From Oscheius sp. JU75 (Eukaryota; Nematoda; Chromadorea; Rhabditida; Rhabditidae): 64,000 nucleotides of DNA. The stretch is from NCBI GenBank assembly GCA_037178855.1, contig JASJZC010000001.1:3286001-3350000 (forward strand). The letters are read 5' to 3'. The notes beneath the pieces are model-generated. The model searched no databases, was not told where the DNA came from, and saw nothing but the letters and a program-made list of their open reading frames with translations. The position numbers were made by a program, and so were the translations under genes. Of the stretch, positions 50,482-61,100 are shown piece after piece; positions within the stretch are counted from its first letter, which is position 1; every line of letters starts with the position of its first letter.

Positions 50482-50554
50482 CAAGACTGGCTAATTTCTG
50501 TCGGATAGATGGAAGCAAGCTGGGTGTCGATAGCGCTAACACGGCATCGCACAC
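50482..50554 (-). CDS. Possible upstream coding exon of unc-64 (N-terminal extension)
   Basis: After a TTTTTCAG acceptor the exon reads VCDAVLALSTPSLLPSIRQK-LASL and ends in phase 1 at a GTACGT donor. Joined to the acceptor at 50303, it continues VELFQK into the syntaxin start methionine in the same frame. Joined instead to the acceptor at 50289, it would stop after five codons. No ATG is present in this exon. Confidence 0.45.
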
Positions 50555-51916
50555 CTGAAAAAGAACATCTTTTAATCGATATGCTGACGTTTTATGAATC
50601 ATGTAAACTGAGAGATCGAGAAAGAGAGAGACAGGAATGTATGCATAGAGGGAGCATTTATGGCCACACAGATGAGAAAAGAAACTTTCACATGACGCTG
50701 TTTTTAAGTTCAACCAAAAAGTGTAGAATATGAGAATTCGGAAGGGCATAAAAGTGCAAGTGAAACGAAATCGGGGATAGAAAACGGGCGTTGTTGGCTG
50801 GTCGCGCACAATGGCCAACGGCTCCGCCTCAGCCACGCCCCCGGGGACGAAGGCAGCATGCACACGGCAGCAATAAGCAAGGCAACACACGAGAAGGCCT
50901 ATTGCGAACAAGAGCGCAGTCTCTCTCGCTAGTTACTATGGAATTATCTGAGAGCCTTCACTCGTTGAGCGAGAAAAAGCGACAGGATCAAGCGTCGGCC
51001 GCCCGCCGCCGACTCTCATGTAAACAGGCGGATATATATGGAGATGGCTGATAATTGGACAGGAACATGGAGAATTTAGCGCTATAAACACGGCGAATGA
51101 GGTCAGAAGAATGTGAGAATGCTTCAGAATGTTGTATACTCTGCTCTAGAGAACACCGATCTTTCAATAGACTAAGAGGAAGAGGATTATTGTCTTGAAC
51201 CAACTATCTGAAAGTCCTTTTTTCTTTTTTAGTCTGTTCCTTATTTGTGTCTACCTTGTTGCAGTCAGCCCTCAGTGTATAAAGGTTCACCATCGAATTT
51301 CTAAGAAATCGAGTTTATGTCTGCAATTCTTAGTGTTATTGCCTAACTGTTTATGGGTGATTGCTGGTCCCTAAAGCGAATAAAATATGCAATTTCACTT
51401 ACTGTGGGAGTAAACTTTAGCTTGGAACAAGTTTGACAAAATGTTTGAATTGTTTTTCGAGACAGCACCCCATGCGCCCGTTCTTATATTCGTCCATTTG
51501 TTTTGATTCATTTGTGACTGCCTAAATTTTGAGCAGAATGCGGAATAGTAAAAAAGAAAAAGAATAGAATTGACCGAATTCGGTCAAAGTGTTTCTGCTC
51601 TATTCCGTTTTCGTGTCGAGACCTGCGACTCGTCGACGGGTTTTCCGTCCTACGAAATTTAAAAATTCCCGTGTTTTCTTCTCGCTCACTCCACCAATTT
51701 CACTTGTTTTTCACTTCCTTCTATAGAAAAATGTGAACAGGTAGCTGTGAAAATAGGGCAAACATCTGCATCGTTTTATAAGAAGAAGATAATAATTAAA
51801 AAGAAACTTTTTCTGTGTTTCCATTTGATGTAAGCCTGTAAAACTTATTTAGTTTTCTCACCTTTCTGTTCTCTAAAGATTGCTTACAGTTAAAGTTATC
51901 CCTCTTTACAACCTAC
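50555..51916. other. Long upstream intron/promoter of unc-64
   Basis: Apart from the two small exon candidates at its ends, no coding sequence is supported. A GC-rich box (CACGCCCCCGG) lies near 50835. Confidence 0.35.
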
Positions 51917-51967
51917 CGAGGTGATTACCCCAATCTGCTTAACCACAAGCTCCAACTCGTCTGCGTT
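51917..51967 (-). CDS. Possible upstream coding exon of unc-64 (N-terminal extension)
   Basis: A 51-nt exon (NADELELVVKQIGVITS) bounded by TTTTGTAG and GTAGGT, phase 0 at both ends, in frame with the exon at 50482-50554. A start codon would have to lie further upstream, in the 200 bp before the divergent ubc-7 gene; I could not place it with confidence. Confidence 0.4.
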
Positions 51968-52167
51968 CTACAAAACTGATAGTTTGATGAATTCAGCATC
52001 ATGACAAAACGTTGCTTAAAAATATTCGCGTTCCTGCGCATTCGACAAGACGTCAGCCTGTTCGCGCATATGTTTTGTCTCTGCTGCAGAAATCTAACAC
52101 CCCACACTTCCCGTTCAGCTTTCTTTTCAAAACTACCCAAGCAAAATCCGTAATTTCAGCATACCTG

Positions 52168-52819
52168 ATGAGCGATCAGGCGTCTCTGCTCCTGAAGAAG
52201 CAACTTACTGAACTGCGACGGGTCCCGGTCGAAGGATTCTCTGCTGGTCTCGCGGACGATGACAACATTTTCAAATGGGAGGTTCTAGTCATTGGACCAC
52301 CGGAGACGCTGTAGTAAGTTCCTTTCTTGTTCATTCAGCTTCAATGATTTTAGTGAGGGCGGTTTTTTCAAGGCTATCCTCGACTTTCCCAAGGACTATC
52401 CTCAGAAGCCACCGAAGCTGAAGTTCACGAGCGAAATCTGGCATCCCAATATCGACAAGGAGGGCAACGTCTGTATTTCGATCCTCCACGATCCTGGAGA
52501 TGACAAGTGAGCGTCTTTAACCTTGTCTTTTATGGCGTATGTTTCAGATGGGGCTACGAGAAACCAGAGGAGCGCTGGTTGCCAGTTCATACCGTGGAGA
52601 CGATCCTCCTCTCCGTCATCTCGATGCTCGCCGATCCCAACTTCGAGTCACCGGCAAACGTCGATGCCGCCGTAAGTTTTAATCCTTCACTGCTTTCACA
52701 AGCTTTTATTTTCCATATGGCGTACGCAAACAAGTAATTTCCAGAAGATGCAGCGAGAGAACTTCCCCGAATTCAAGAGACGGGTCGCCGCCTGTGTCCG
52801 TAAAAGCCAGGAGGAATGA
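52168..52819 (+). CDS. ubc-7: Ubiquitin-conjugating enzyme E2 G (UBE2G1 type)
   Basis: An E2 of about 165 residues that works in ER-associated degradation. Four exons join: [40 protein letters not shown], then [20 protein letters not shown] with the HPN motif and the active-site Cys, and the block [20 protein letters not shown]. The acidic loop insertion after the catalytic Cys ([16 protein letters not shown]) marks the UBE2G/UBE2R group. It ends VRKSQEE. The ATG follows a TTTCAG acceptor by 9 nt; AATAAA is at 53068. RPAC2 follows on the same strand, as in C. elegans (F58A4.10 and F58A4.9, from memory). Confidence 0.95.
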
Positions 52820-53342
52820 ATCTGCCATCTCGTCGTCCTTTACTCATGTGTTTCTTTGGTGTTCGGTTCGTACGCCTGTGTTCAATTTGCTCCCCCAATT
52901 TACTTGTGCACCCTAACGAGTCCCGTGCGCCAACTTTCCCCCAAGGCAGCACCGCAGTCTTATCTATTTTATTTCTGCAACAATTTTTCTCTTTTATACT
53001 GCTCTTTTATCCCTGGTCCTCTATTTCCGGTACGAAACTAACCATTTTAGTCGCTTGAACATTGTCAAATAAATGTTGCCACAGATTCCCTGGAGAATGG
53101 TATCCACGGCTCTCCGGTGTTTATCTCATCGAAACTCGACTCTTCAAACCGAAATCGAATCTCTAAACAGTTTACTCTTGTGTAGCTATAAAACGGGAGC
53201 AGCCAGTGATAGTAGTCATTAACTGCTCTCGTCTGATTTGAGTTCATTTAGGGGACGCTATCGGTTTCTAGAAGATCCGAGCTGCCCCCAAATGGATTCA
53301 TATCCGATATTTTCAGCAGGCTTTTCTTCCTAGCGTCTCATC
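52820..53342. other. Intergenic ubc-7 to rpac-19
   Basis: 3' UTR with AATAAA at 53068, then about 270 bp ending in a TTTTCAG acceptor near 53318 and the rpac-19 ATG. Confidence 0.4.
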
Positions 53343-53821
53343 ATGACGGAGAAACCAAAAGTCGAAATTGTAGGTGGTTTTCTCTTTTTCTAATCTATTT
53401 CTGGTTTCATCCATCAGTCTATCCAATTGGACAACGTTATTTTTTAGCTGAACCCCGAAGGATACAGAGCCGATCCCACAAATTTGACTATCATTCTCTA
53501 CGAGGAAGATCACACCATTGGGAATTCGCTGAAACATATTCTCTGTGGAATGTAGGTCTTTTTGTGTTCAAGCATATCATCGTTTCTGCAGGAAAGATGT
53601 AGAGTTCTGCGGCTACAACATTCCACATCCACTCGAAGACAAAATACTTATTCGACTTCAAACTCGCCAAGGAGTCGAGGCCCATCCTCTTCTGCTCCAA
53701 GCCTTCGAAGATCTAAAAATGGTAAACTCTTTTCAATCTTTTTTCAATAACACTATTGCAGGTCTTCACTACGATCCGTGGCAAATTCGAGACTGAATAT
53801 GAACAATTCGTCAAATCTTAA
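53343..53821 (+). CDS. rpac-19: RNA polymerase I/III subunit RPAC2 (AC19)
   Basis: Small assembly subunit shared by RNA polymerases I and III; it pairs with RPAC1 as the alpha-like platform. Exons encode MTEKPKVEI, then LNPEGYRADPTNLTIILYEE with DHTIGNSLKHILC, then DVEFCGYNIPHPLEDKILIR (family-diagnostic GY-x-IPHP), and finally VFTTIRGKFETEYEQFVKS. About 110 residues. The introns are short, with TTTTTTAG and TCTGCAG acceptors. Confidence 0.93.
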
Positions 53822-54600
53822 TAATCTCAGTTATTTTCAATTTGTTGATTTGTCTGTTATAAAGTCTCTTTCCCCATTATAATTGAGTGTATGGCGATAA
53901 GTTTTGAGTTGCGTCTCCAAAATATCGATCGAACAGGCCAGAAAAGACAGACAAAGAACGTCAAGTTTTGTAAAAGCACGAGATGGTTTCCAGCTTCGGC
54001 TGGCATGTCTGCACCCTCCGCCCATCCAGCAATGTATCGCTAATAACCACGTCACGGGCGCCTTTACTTTCACATGTGGGACATATACCCGCTCTCTTTC
54101 ACCTGATCTTTAGAAAATTTTGTTAAAAATACGATTTCAGGCATAATATGTTCATCTGAATAATCGTTCTACTTTAATTGGTCAAAATCTACGTGTACTT
54201 TACAAAACGGTTGGTTTTCTTCCTTTGTCGGCGAGGGTTTTCCGCAAAAATCGAGTGTTATCATCAACCAAAAAGAACAAACTTCCGAGTGATAAGACCG
54301 GCCTACCATGTGTTTTCCAGGGATCCTATTTTGCCGAAGCTTGTGCGAAATCGAGAAGTTTATAGGGGAAACCTTTCGCATATCACTTTCGAAGACTTTG
54401 TTTTTAAAATAGGAAAGTTTAATGTGAAGTTTGATGCTACACAGCTGCTTACCCTTTCTGAAATGGCATTCTCACAATATTTGAGTTGTTTTCAAGTTAA
54501 CCTTATAATTGGGAGTGAATATTGCATAAATTTGAGTGAAAATCATGGAGGAGACTGATATTTTCTTTTCAGAAGTCTTCAAACAAGTCAGCTCTCGTGG
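53822..54600. other. Intergenic region with one open frame
   Basis: A 126-codon plus-strand frame at 54178-54558 (no ATG at its 5' end) is unusually long for this AT-rich stretch but shows no recognisable domain. The NIPA first exon follows a TTTTCTTTTCAG acceptor at 54572. Confidence 0.35.
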
Positions 54601-57600
54601 ATGGACGAACTGAACCCGAACATTTACCATCAGGTGGTCACTCAAGCGCCCTCGATCATGTAAGTTTACCTTTTGACACACCGTTGTCGAACCTTGGACT
54701 CTCTCTTACATGAGTAGTGGGAGGTAGGCACAATGAGTCACGCCCGTTATTTGCGCTATATACCAGATTTCAGCAGAGAAATCATTGAATACTGATCATG
54801 GTTGACTTTCTCTCCCGTACTGAAACACATAATCTATTGATTTTTGAGCGCGAGTCACAATTTGAATGTGGTCCTGTCTGTCTCACTTTCCACTGTTTGG
54901 CTTGACGAGTTCTGTTGATGTTTTTCCCTCGTGACGCCTCTAGCTAGCGAGCATAGCCTTTTTAAGAACTGGCAGATTGACTCAATAGCTTAGCTCAGCC
55001 ATCTTCATCGCCATCAAATACCCGGTTGATAATCACGGGTTGATGTAATAACCGGCCAGAGGGGCTGTTTGTGCGACTCCTCACCTCATTTCTGTTTGCC
55101 CCGATGTCTAGAAAGTCGCTCACTTTTTCAAGTGCGAACTGTTGTCCATCCTCGTTTATCATTCTCACTTTTATTCACCGGGCCCGCAAGCTTTGTTTTT
55201 GATTCGCATAGCAACCAACCCATACAACTTTTTAATCTGGTAATTAGGTTAGCCCTATTAGCTTACAGGGATTTCGCAACTTGCTCAACTAGCTCTATAA
55301 TCTTCTGAACATCAGATCGGGCTCTCTGTTCACGTAGATCTCCCTCAAATGACGTCTGTCTCGTCGGAATGATTGTTTTCATAAAGTGTAGCAAATTCCT
55401 CGCATGGATTCGTTTGTTCAGAGCTTCAATTACAATTCCTTTTCTCACAATGTCTAACAAAAATCACAAGTGACGTGCAAATGTTTTGCAGTTGTTTGGT
55501 TTCTGCTTGGTCCTTTCGTTAGAGAGAAGCACTCTGTTCTCTCACAATCGCAGACTAGGTAAGAACGTCTCTCGATACTCGCCTCGAGTTCATTCTGCCT
55601 CCTATTTGCTCGCTCCCTCACCCTTGTGCTTGCCCTGCGGGTGTGGCGCGACTGTTTGACTATATCCAGAGAGAGGGAGCAATCTTCCCAGACCTCCCAT
55701 TTATTTGTTGCTTTTCCCCAGATTACCCCCGCACACGTGTAGTTTCTGGCTTCTCTTTCCATGATCACCATGGTAGCTCGTCAAACATTTATCTCTTTTC
55801 AACTTTGTCCTTCTGTCCCCTCATTTTTCAATAATCTGGTAAGACTACAATTCCCAGAAGCAAATGTAGTCTGTTCCCGTGTGAATTGGGCCTTGATTGC
55901 TCTGTGAAAAGTTGGTACCTGCTCGAGCAATGGATACGGGCTGCTAAGCTATTGAGTCAATCTGCCAGTTCTTCCTTGTTGATTCGATTTTTCTGAGCAA
56001 TTTTGATATTGAATGACGTTGAGTCACGCGGAAAATTCTTCTCAATCTTCAGATTTCCTTCTGTGCGGCGTCTTTTACTATACCCGGTCTCGTTATCTAG
56101 CCAATTACCGTTATCTCATCCGAGCCTCCTCTTTCTTTCTGTGACTTCATTCTAGAAGATGTCTGGTCTGGCTGACCTTCCATTCTTTCGCAATATCCAG
56201 CCGTTCAATCGAGTACTAATGAGCCTACAGCTGTAATCTCGTTTCTCAGTTTTCTCACTCACCTGCTTTTTCCCAGCTCTGTGATGGTTGCTCTGGGCAG
56301 CCAGTGTGTGTCCCTTTCTCCCAATCAGATGGTCCTTCTTTCAAGTCCCCCCCTTCCCTTATCGAAGTTTCCTTATCGTAAGAGGCTCCTCGATTGATCA
56401 GACGACTTGCCCCTTTTGCCCAAAAGAGCGCACTCTCCTCTCTATCCAAGGATCCTCAAAGCGATAACGCGACTTTTTTCCCTGCGAATCATGTGATCTT
56501 ATTTTCCGATTTTCAGAAACGGGATGGCGGGAAATCTTACGGCGGTGGGCGCGAGCTCCTTGGAATCTAATCTAAATACGCTGGACGCAACCGGACCTCA
56601 GCTTACTCAATTCTACATCGGACTCGGACTGGCCGTCTCCTCTTCGCTCTTCATTGGCAGTTCCTTTATCATCAAGAAGAAGGCCTTGATCAAAGTATTT
56701 TACCTTTTTTTGAGCCAAAAACATAATTTCAGCTAGCCAACGGCGACACCTCTCAAAGAGCCAGTGAAGGTGGCTACGGCTATTTACGAGAATGGATGTG
56801 GTGGATGGGAGTCATCACAATGGGCGTCGGAGAGGCCTGCAACTTTGCTGCTTACGCCTTCGCCCCGGCCAGTTTAGTCACACCTCTAGGAGCTCTTTCC
56901 GTACTGGTCACGTGCGTTTCCTACCACTTTCTGTCTTACGAACCCAATTGCAGAGCCGTACTCTCGTCCCGAATGCTGAAGGAACGACTGAATCTACTAG
57001 GAAAAATAGGCTGTGCGGTCTGTCTTCTCGGCTCCACAGTCATTGTGATCCATTCACCCAAAGAGGAAGAGGTGCCCACAATGCAAGAGCTGGCTGTGAA
57101 GATGAAAGATGCCGGTTCGTTCTGTTTATTTGTTGTTTTATGTCGAACAACTTTCAGTTTTCATACTCTACGTGGTTATGGTAATCCTCATGACGCTCTT
57201 TATTGTCATCTATGTGGCACCGCGTTATGGGAGATCGAACATTCTCGTCTACATTAGCGTCTGCTCGTTGATTGGATCTCTTTCTGTTCTTTCCGTCAAG
57301 GTTCCCTATACTTTTTCTTTCAATAAATTGAATTTAGGGTCTGGGACTAGCCATCAAGCAGACGATTAACGGGGAGCAGCAGTTCACGAACATCCTCACC
57401 TGGTTCTGGGTGGCATGTGTGGCGAGTTGCGTCTCTGTCCAACTGATCTATCTGAACAAGGCGCTGGACATGTTCAACACGTCGATGGTCACGCCAATCT
57501 ACTACGTCTTCTTCACCACCTTCGTCATTCTGGCTTCTTCGATTCTCTTCAAGGAATGGTCGTGTCTCGGCGCCTCGGACGTCCTCGGAAACATTATCGG

Positions 57601-57844
57601 CTTCCTAACGACAGTCATCGGCATATTCCAGGTTTGTTCTTCTTTTGTTATTTTTCACAACAATTATTTGCAGATGCAACTCTTCCGAGACGTGAACATC
57701 TCGTTACGACAAGTCCGCGTCCTTCTGCACAGGCCGTCCAGTTCGGTGATGTCTCTCGACGTCTCGAGCTCGAGCACGAATCTCGTAGACGACTTCTGTA
57801 TTGCGGAGAGTCAGTCGGCTCGTCGACCCAACTATTCCAAATAG
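54601..57844 (+). CDS. NIPA-type magnesium transporter
   Basis: Nine-helix membrane protein of the NIPA1/NIPA2 (DMT) family that imports Mg2+. A first exon MDELNPNIYHQVVTQAPSI (54601-54659) joins across a 1857-nt intron, in phase, to the exon at 56517. Family blocks: FYIGLGLAVSSSLFIGSSFI, EWMWWMGVITMGVGEACNFA, AAYAFAPASLVTPLGALSVL, RLNLLGKIGCAVCLLGSTVI and NTSMVTPIYYVFFTTFVILA. The ending RRPNYSK follows a Ser-rich tail with SSSSTNLVDDF. An alternative start at M56524 (MAGNLTAVGASS) is equally possible, making the upstream exon an isoform. The long intron holds an inverted repeat. Confidence 0.92.
54964..55973. repeat. Pair of perfect 31-bp inverted repeats
   Basis: The 31 bases at 54964-54994 (starting AAGAACTGGCAGATTGACTC) recur as the exact reverse complement at 55943-55973. 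The arms enclose about 950 bp inside the long first intron of the NIPA gene. Each arm contains TGACTCA, an AP-1/bZIP core; two more TGAGTCA cores lie just outside, near 54737 and 56019. It may be a transposon relic or a regulatory hairpin. Confidence 0.75.
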
Positions 57845-58167
57845 AGTCTTGCCTTCTTCCCTCAGCTATTCTTCCCGCGTATCTCTTTCACCTGGTCCCG
57901 TCTACTGTGATGAACTCTCTTTTCGTCAACCTTCCACTTTTTTCCGTAGTAGCCGGCCCCCCCTTTCTTTCGAATCTCACCCCCTCTCGTCCGGTGTTCT
58001 GCTTTATTATATCCCCTTGACTATTGACTACTAACGTGGTAGATCCATGGGTTCACACACTTTTTCATACCCCGTTTCTTTTTTTTGTAAGAGCTGTTGC
58101 CATTCGTATTTGTAGTTGTGTAGATAAGAGCACTGTTTGTGTACATATCAGAGAGAACAAATGAACT
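57845..58167. other. Intergenic between convergent genes
   Basis: 3' UTRs of the NIPA gene (plus) and the FPGT gene (minus). No other feature is recognised. Confidence 0.4.
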
Positions 58168-61100
58168 CTATTTTTTATTCTTAATCTCTTCTCGGAACAC
58201 CAGATTTGCCTCGACATCAGTCTCGTGGAAGATCAGACGGTCAAGAGAGATCTGATCGCCTTCAAACAGTTTCTGGCTCTGAATTTGCTGAAGTAGAGCA
58301 TGTAGAGAGTCTTCTCGAGTAGACATTACAGGAAAAATTGGAGCATTCCAGAGCGAAATGGTCTGAATAGCCAGTTTTTTTTTAATGTTACCAGCGATTC
58401 AAACCTTTCCGCAGTCGATTCCCATCCAAGTCAGTTTTTCCTCCTTCCTTTTCACATCTTTACCCATTGGAACAGCACAACTTGCAAACCTTTCACCTTT
58501 CAGAGCAACCGAAAATATCATCAACTGGTCAGGAAGGATTATTGCCTCGCTGGAAACGAGACCGCTGACAATACAACCCTTCCCGACAGTCAAGGCAGGA
58601 GCATTTGTGAATTCGACAAGACTCGGGCCCTGAAGCTTACATTTCTTTGATTGCTAGGGTTATTTACCTGCTGTTTGGAGATCTTTGAATAGATCAGACT
58701 GCTCTCATTGGAACCAATGATCTTGGTCAGAAATTTCGAATTTGGTGAGATGTGTTCAACGAATTCGGAATGTGTACCGAGGTGGAAGAACGAGTCAACT
58801 CCGAGATTCACTATCTGAAATATTGTGTTTTGTAAAAATATTTCCTGCCTTTATGTTGTCATTTTAAAGTTGTCGTGAAGACAAATTGAATAAGATTTCT
58901 CTGAGCCGAGTATGGGAAAAGGCGAAAAATGTAAAAAGGAATGGCGCGCTTGCTGGCAAAGAAATGGGTTTCGTGAGCATCGTCTTCCATTTTCCTGTAT
59001 ATTATTTCCATGCGGGTGCTTTCTGCGCATTTCCCTACTTTTCTAGCAGTTGTACCATATTGCTAGCAAAGATCCGCTACCGAACTTGTAAAACCTGTTA
59101 TTTTTCTTCTTCTAAACTAGTACCTTGGTCCTTGTACCGTTGAAGACATTGAACAGATCAGCTCTCCATTGTCTGATGTTATCCGTTCCTTCCTGAAGAT
59201 ACTCCAGTTTCGGATTGATGCCTAATGGGCGCATAAAGTCGCCATAACAACAGATCTCCTGCTGGATTGAACGATTCCCTTTCAGAGACGAGAGTTTGGC
59301 CATGAGACTCCAGTTCATCCAGTAGAAACTAAACATTATCGTGGATGGATCTTTTGCAGCCTACCAATCTGTCAAAGCATTTTCATTTTCCAATTGTCCT
59401 TTGCTTTCTTGAATCTCTTGTAGACTTGGTTTTTGTAGGACACATTCCAATTCGTTAATTGTCTTGTTGATTACGAAGACCCCATGTCCCGAAGCCGTCT
59501 GAAATATTCTTTGATGGCTTCAGGGGCCTTTACCTCCAGATCGCATTCGGTAGCAAACAAAATGAGCTCCTCGTCCTCTGCATACGAAGCCACTTCCGCA
59601 AGAGATACGTCTTCCAAAACATCAGAAGAGGTGACTAGAAGACCGCTGGGCAGTTGGCAGGACATCTTTCTGAATACTTGAACTGAATAGTAGTAAGAGC
59701 AAATCCTCGAACAGTACATTTTCAAAGGATGAGAGACAAAAGAGTTCGAGTGAGTGTTAGTTTTATTGTAGTTTCACTTTGTGTCATTGGAGCTCATGTT
59801 GATCTGGCTTCTGGTGACGCAGCTAGAAGGGTTCCAGTCTTTGCTCTGCTGCCAGATGTTGTTGCCGTCGATGAGAACACGTTTAGGAATGAAGTCCTTG
59901 GGTCCCCGATTCCAGTGAATGTTTGCAGTGAATTCGTACTGCTTGCCACCAATCTCTGCAGACAGAATCAGAGTGTGTTTGCGCGTCTTGTCTTCGATTT
60001 TGCTCACTTCCACCGACATCGTGAGATCCTCGACCGGCAGCGTCACACCGGCCTCGATCTTCTCGACCTTCTTGAGCGGAGAGTGGAGGAGAACAGCCGT
60101 CTGAACATCCGTCTCGGGAGTGTCAGGCAGCTTCAGACGAGGCACCTTCTCATGGCTTTGAGGGCCGGGAATGGCGATCGGATGGACGGAAGAAGATATG
60201 GAGGCCGAGTCGTTCAGATCGGAAGACATGTAGTGGCTCTTCTTGGTCGACGGAGTACTCCAGTAGACGATCTTGTCATTAGAAGTGTTCTTGATACCGG
60301 GAGTGGACTTATACGTGGTTTCGAGCTCGTTCAGCTGACTCTTCGACGGATTGAACTTGTACTGGCGAATCTCCTCCACATAGGATCCGGTCTCCAGTTC
60401 CGAGACTTTTGGCTTGAGATGGGCATCGAGGAACATCGTGACCGCGTTCGTGCCGTGCTTGACATTCGACTCCAGAAGGATGCAATGCTCCATATCCGGA
60501 CGCTCCTCCCGCTTCCTGTAGTGTGCCTTGAGCATAAGGCCCTTAACAGCGCCATCGTCATCAAAGGAAAATATCAGAAACGTCTCGTTTTTGTAGCCGT
60601 CAGCTTCCGTACAGGTACTTTGGTTACGCGAACCGATTGAGGTGGGCATCTCCTTGTCCAGAGCCAGTCGCGAGACGAATCCCTCACGGATTCCACGAGT
60701 CTCTTCCATCTTCCATTCCTGGTCCAGATACTTCTTGTCGAGTGTAGTCGTTCTCGTCAGTTTGATCATCTTGGCCGTGTAGGAGATTGTCTGACTGATC
60801 GTCTCCATCGGATTCCTGTTCTGCTCCGGACGAAAGTACTTATCCAGCTCGACATCCTTCAGCTTGCCTTGCGTCTCGTCGAATTGGTTCGTAGTCAGCT
60901 GGCTGTCATAGACGAAGACCGTCGTGAAGATGGCAATCGCATCGTCCCCGATGGAGACAGTCCTCTTGATTCGGATTATCTGCTCGCCGGTTAGGTCGAA
61001 GACGGACGGACGACGAGGAGTCAGCTTTTCCGAGAGCAAGTGGTTCTTTTTCAGCACGTGCTTCCTCAATCCATCGCTACTGGCACGTCTTCTTCTTCCA

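Noticed and set aside
59665..59773. Operon between the 459-residue orphan and a short FPGT-like gene
   Set aside because: The acceptor before MSCQLP joins in phase to FPGT exons at 62757, so it is better explained as an internal FPGT exon with nested genes in the intron.
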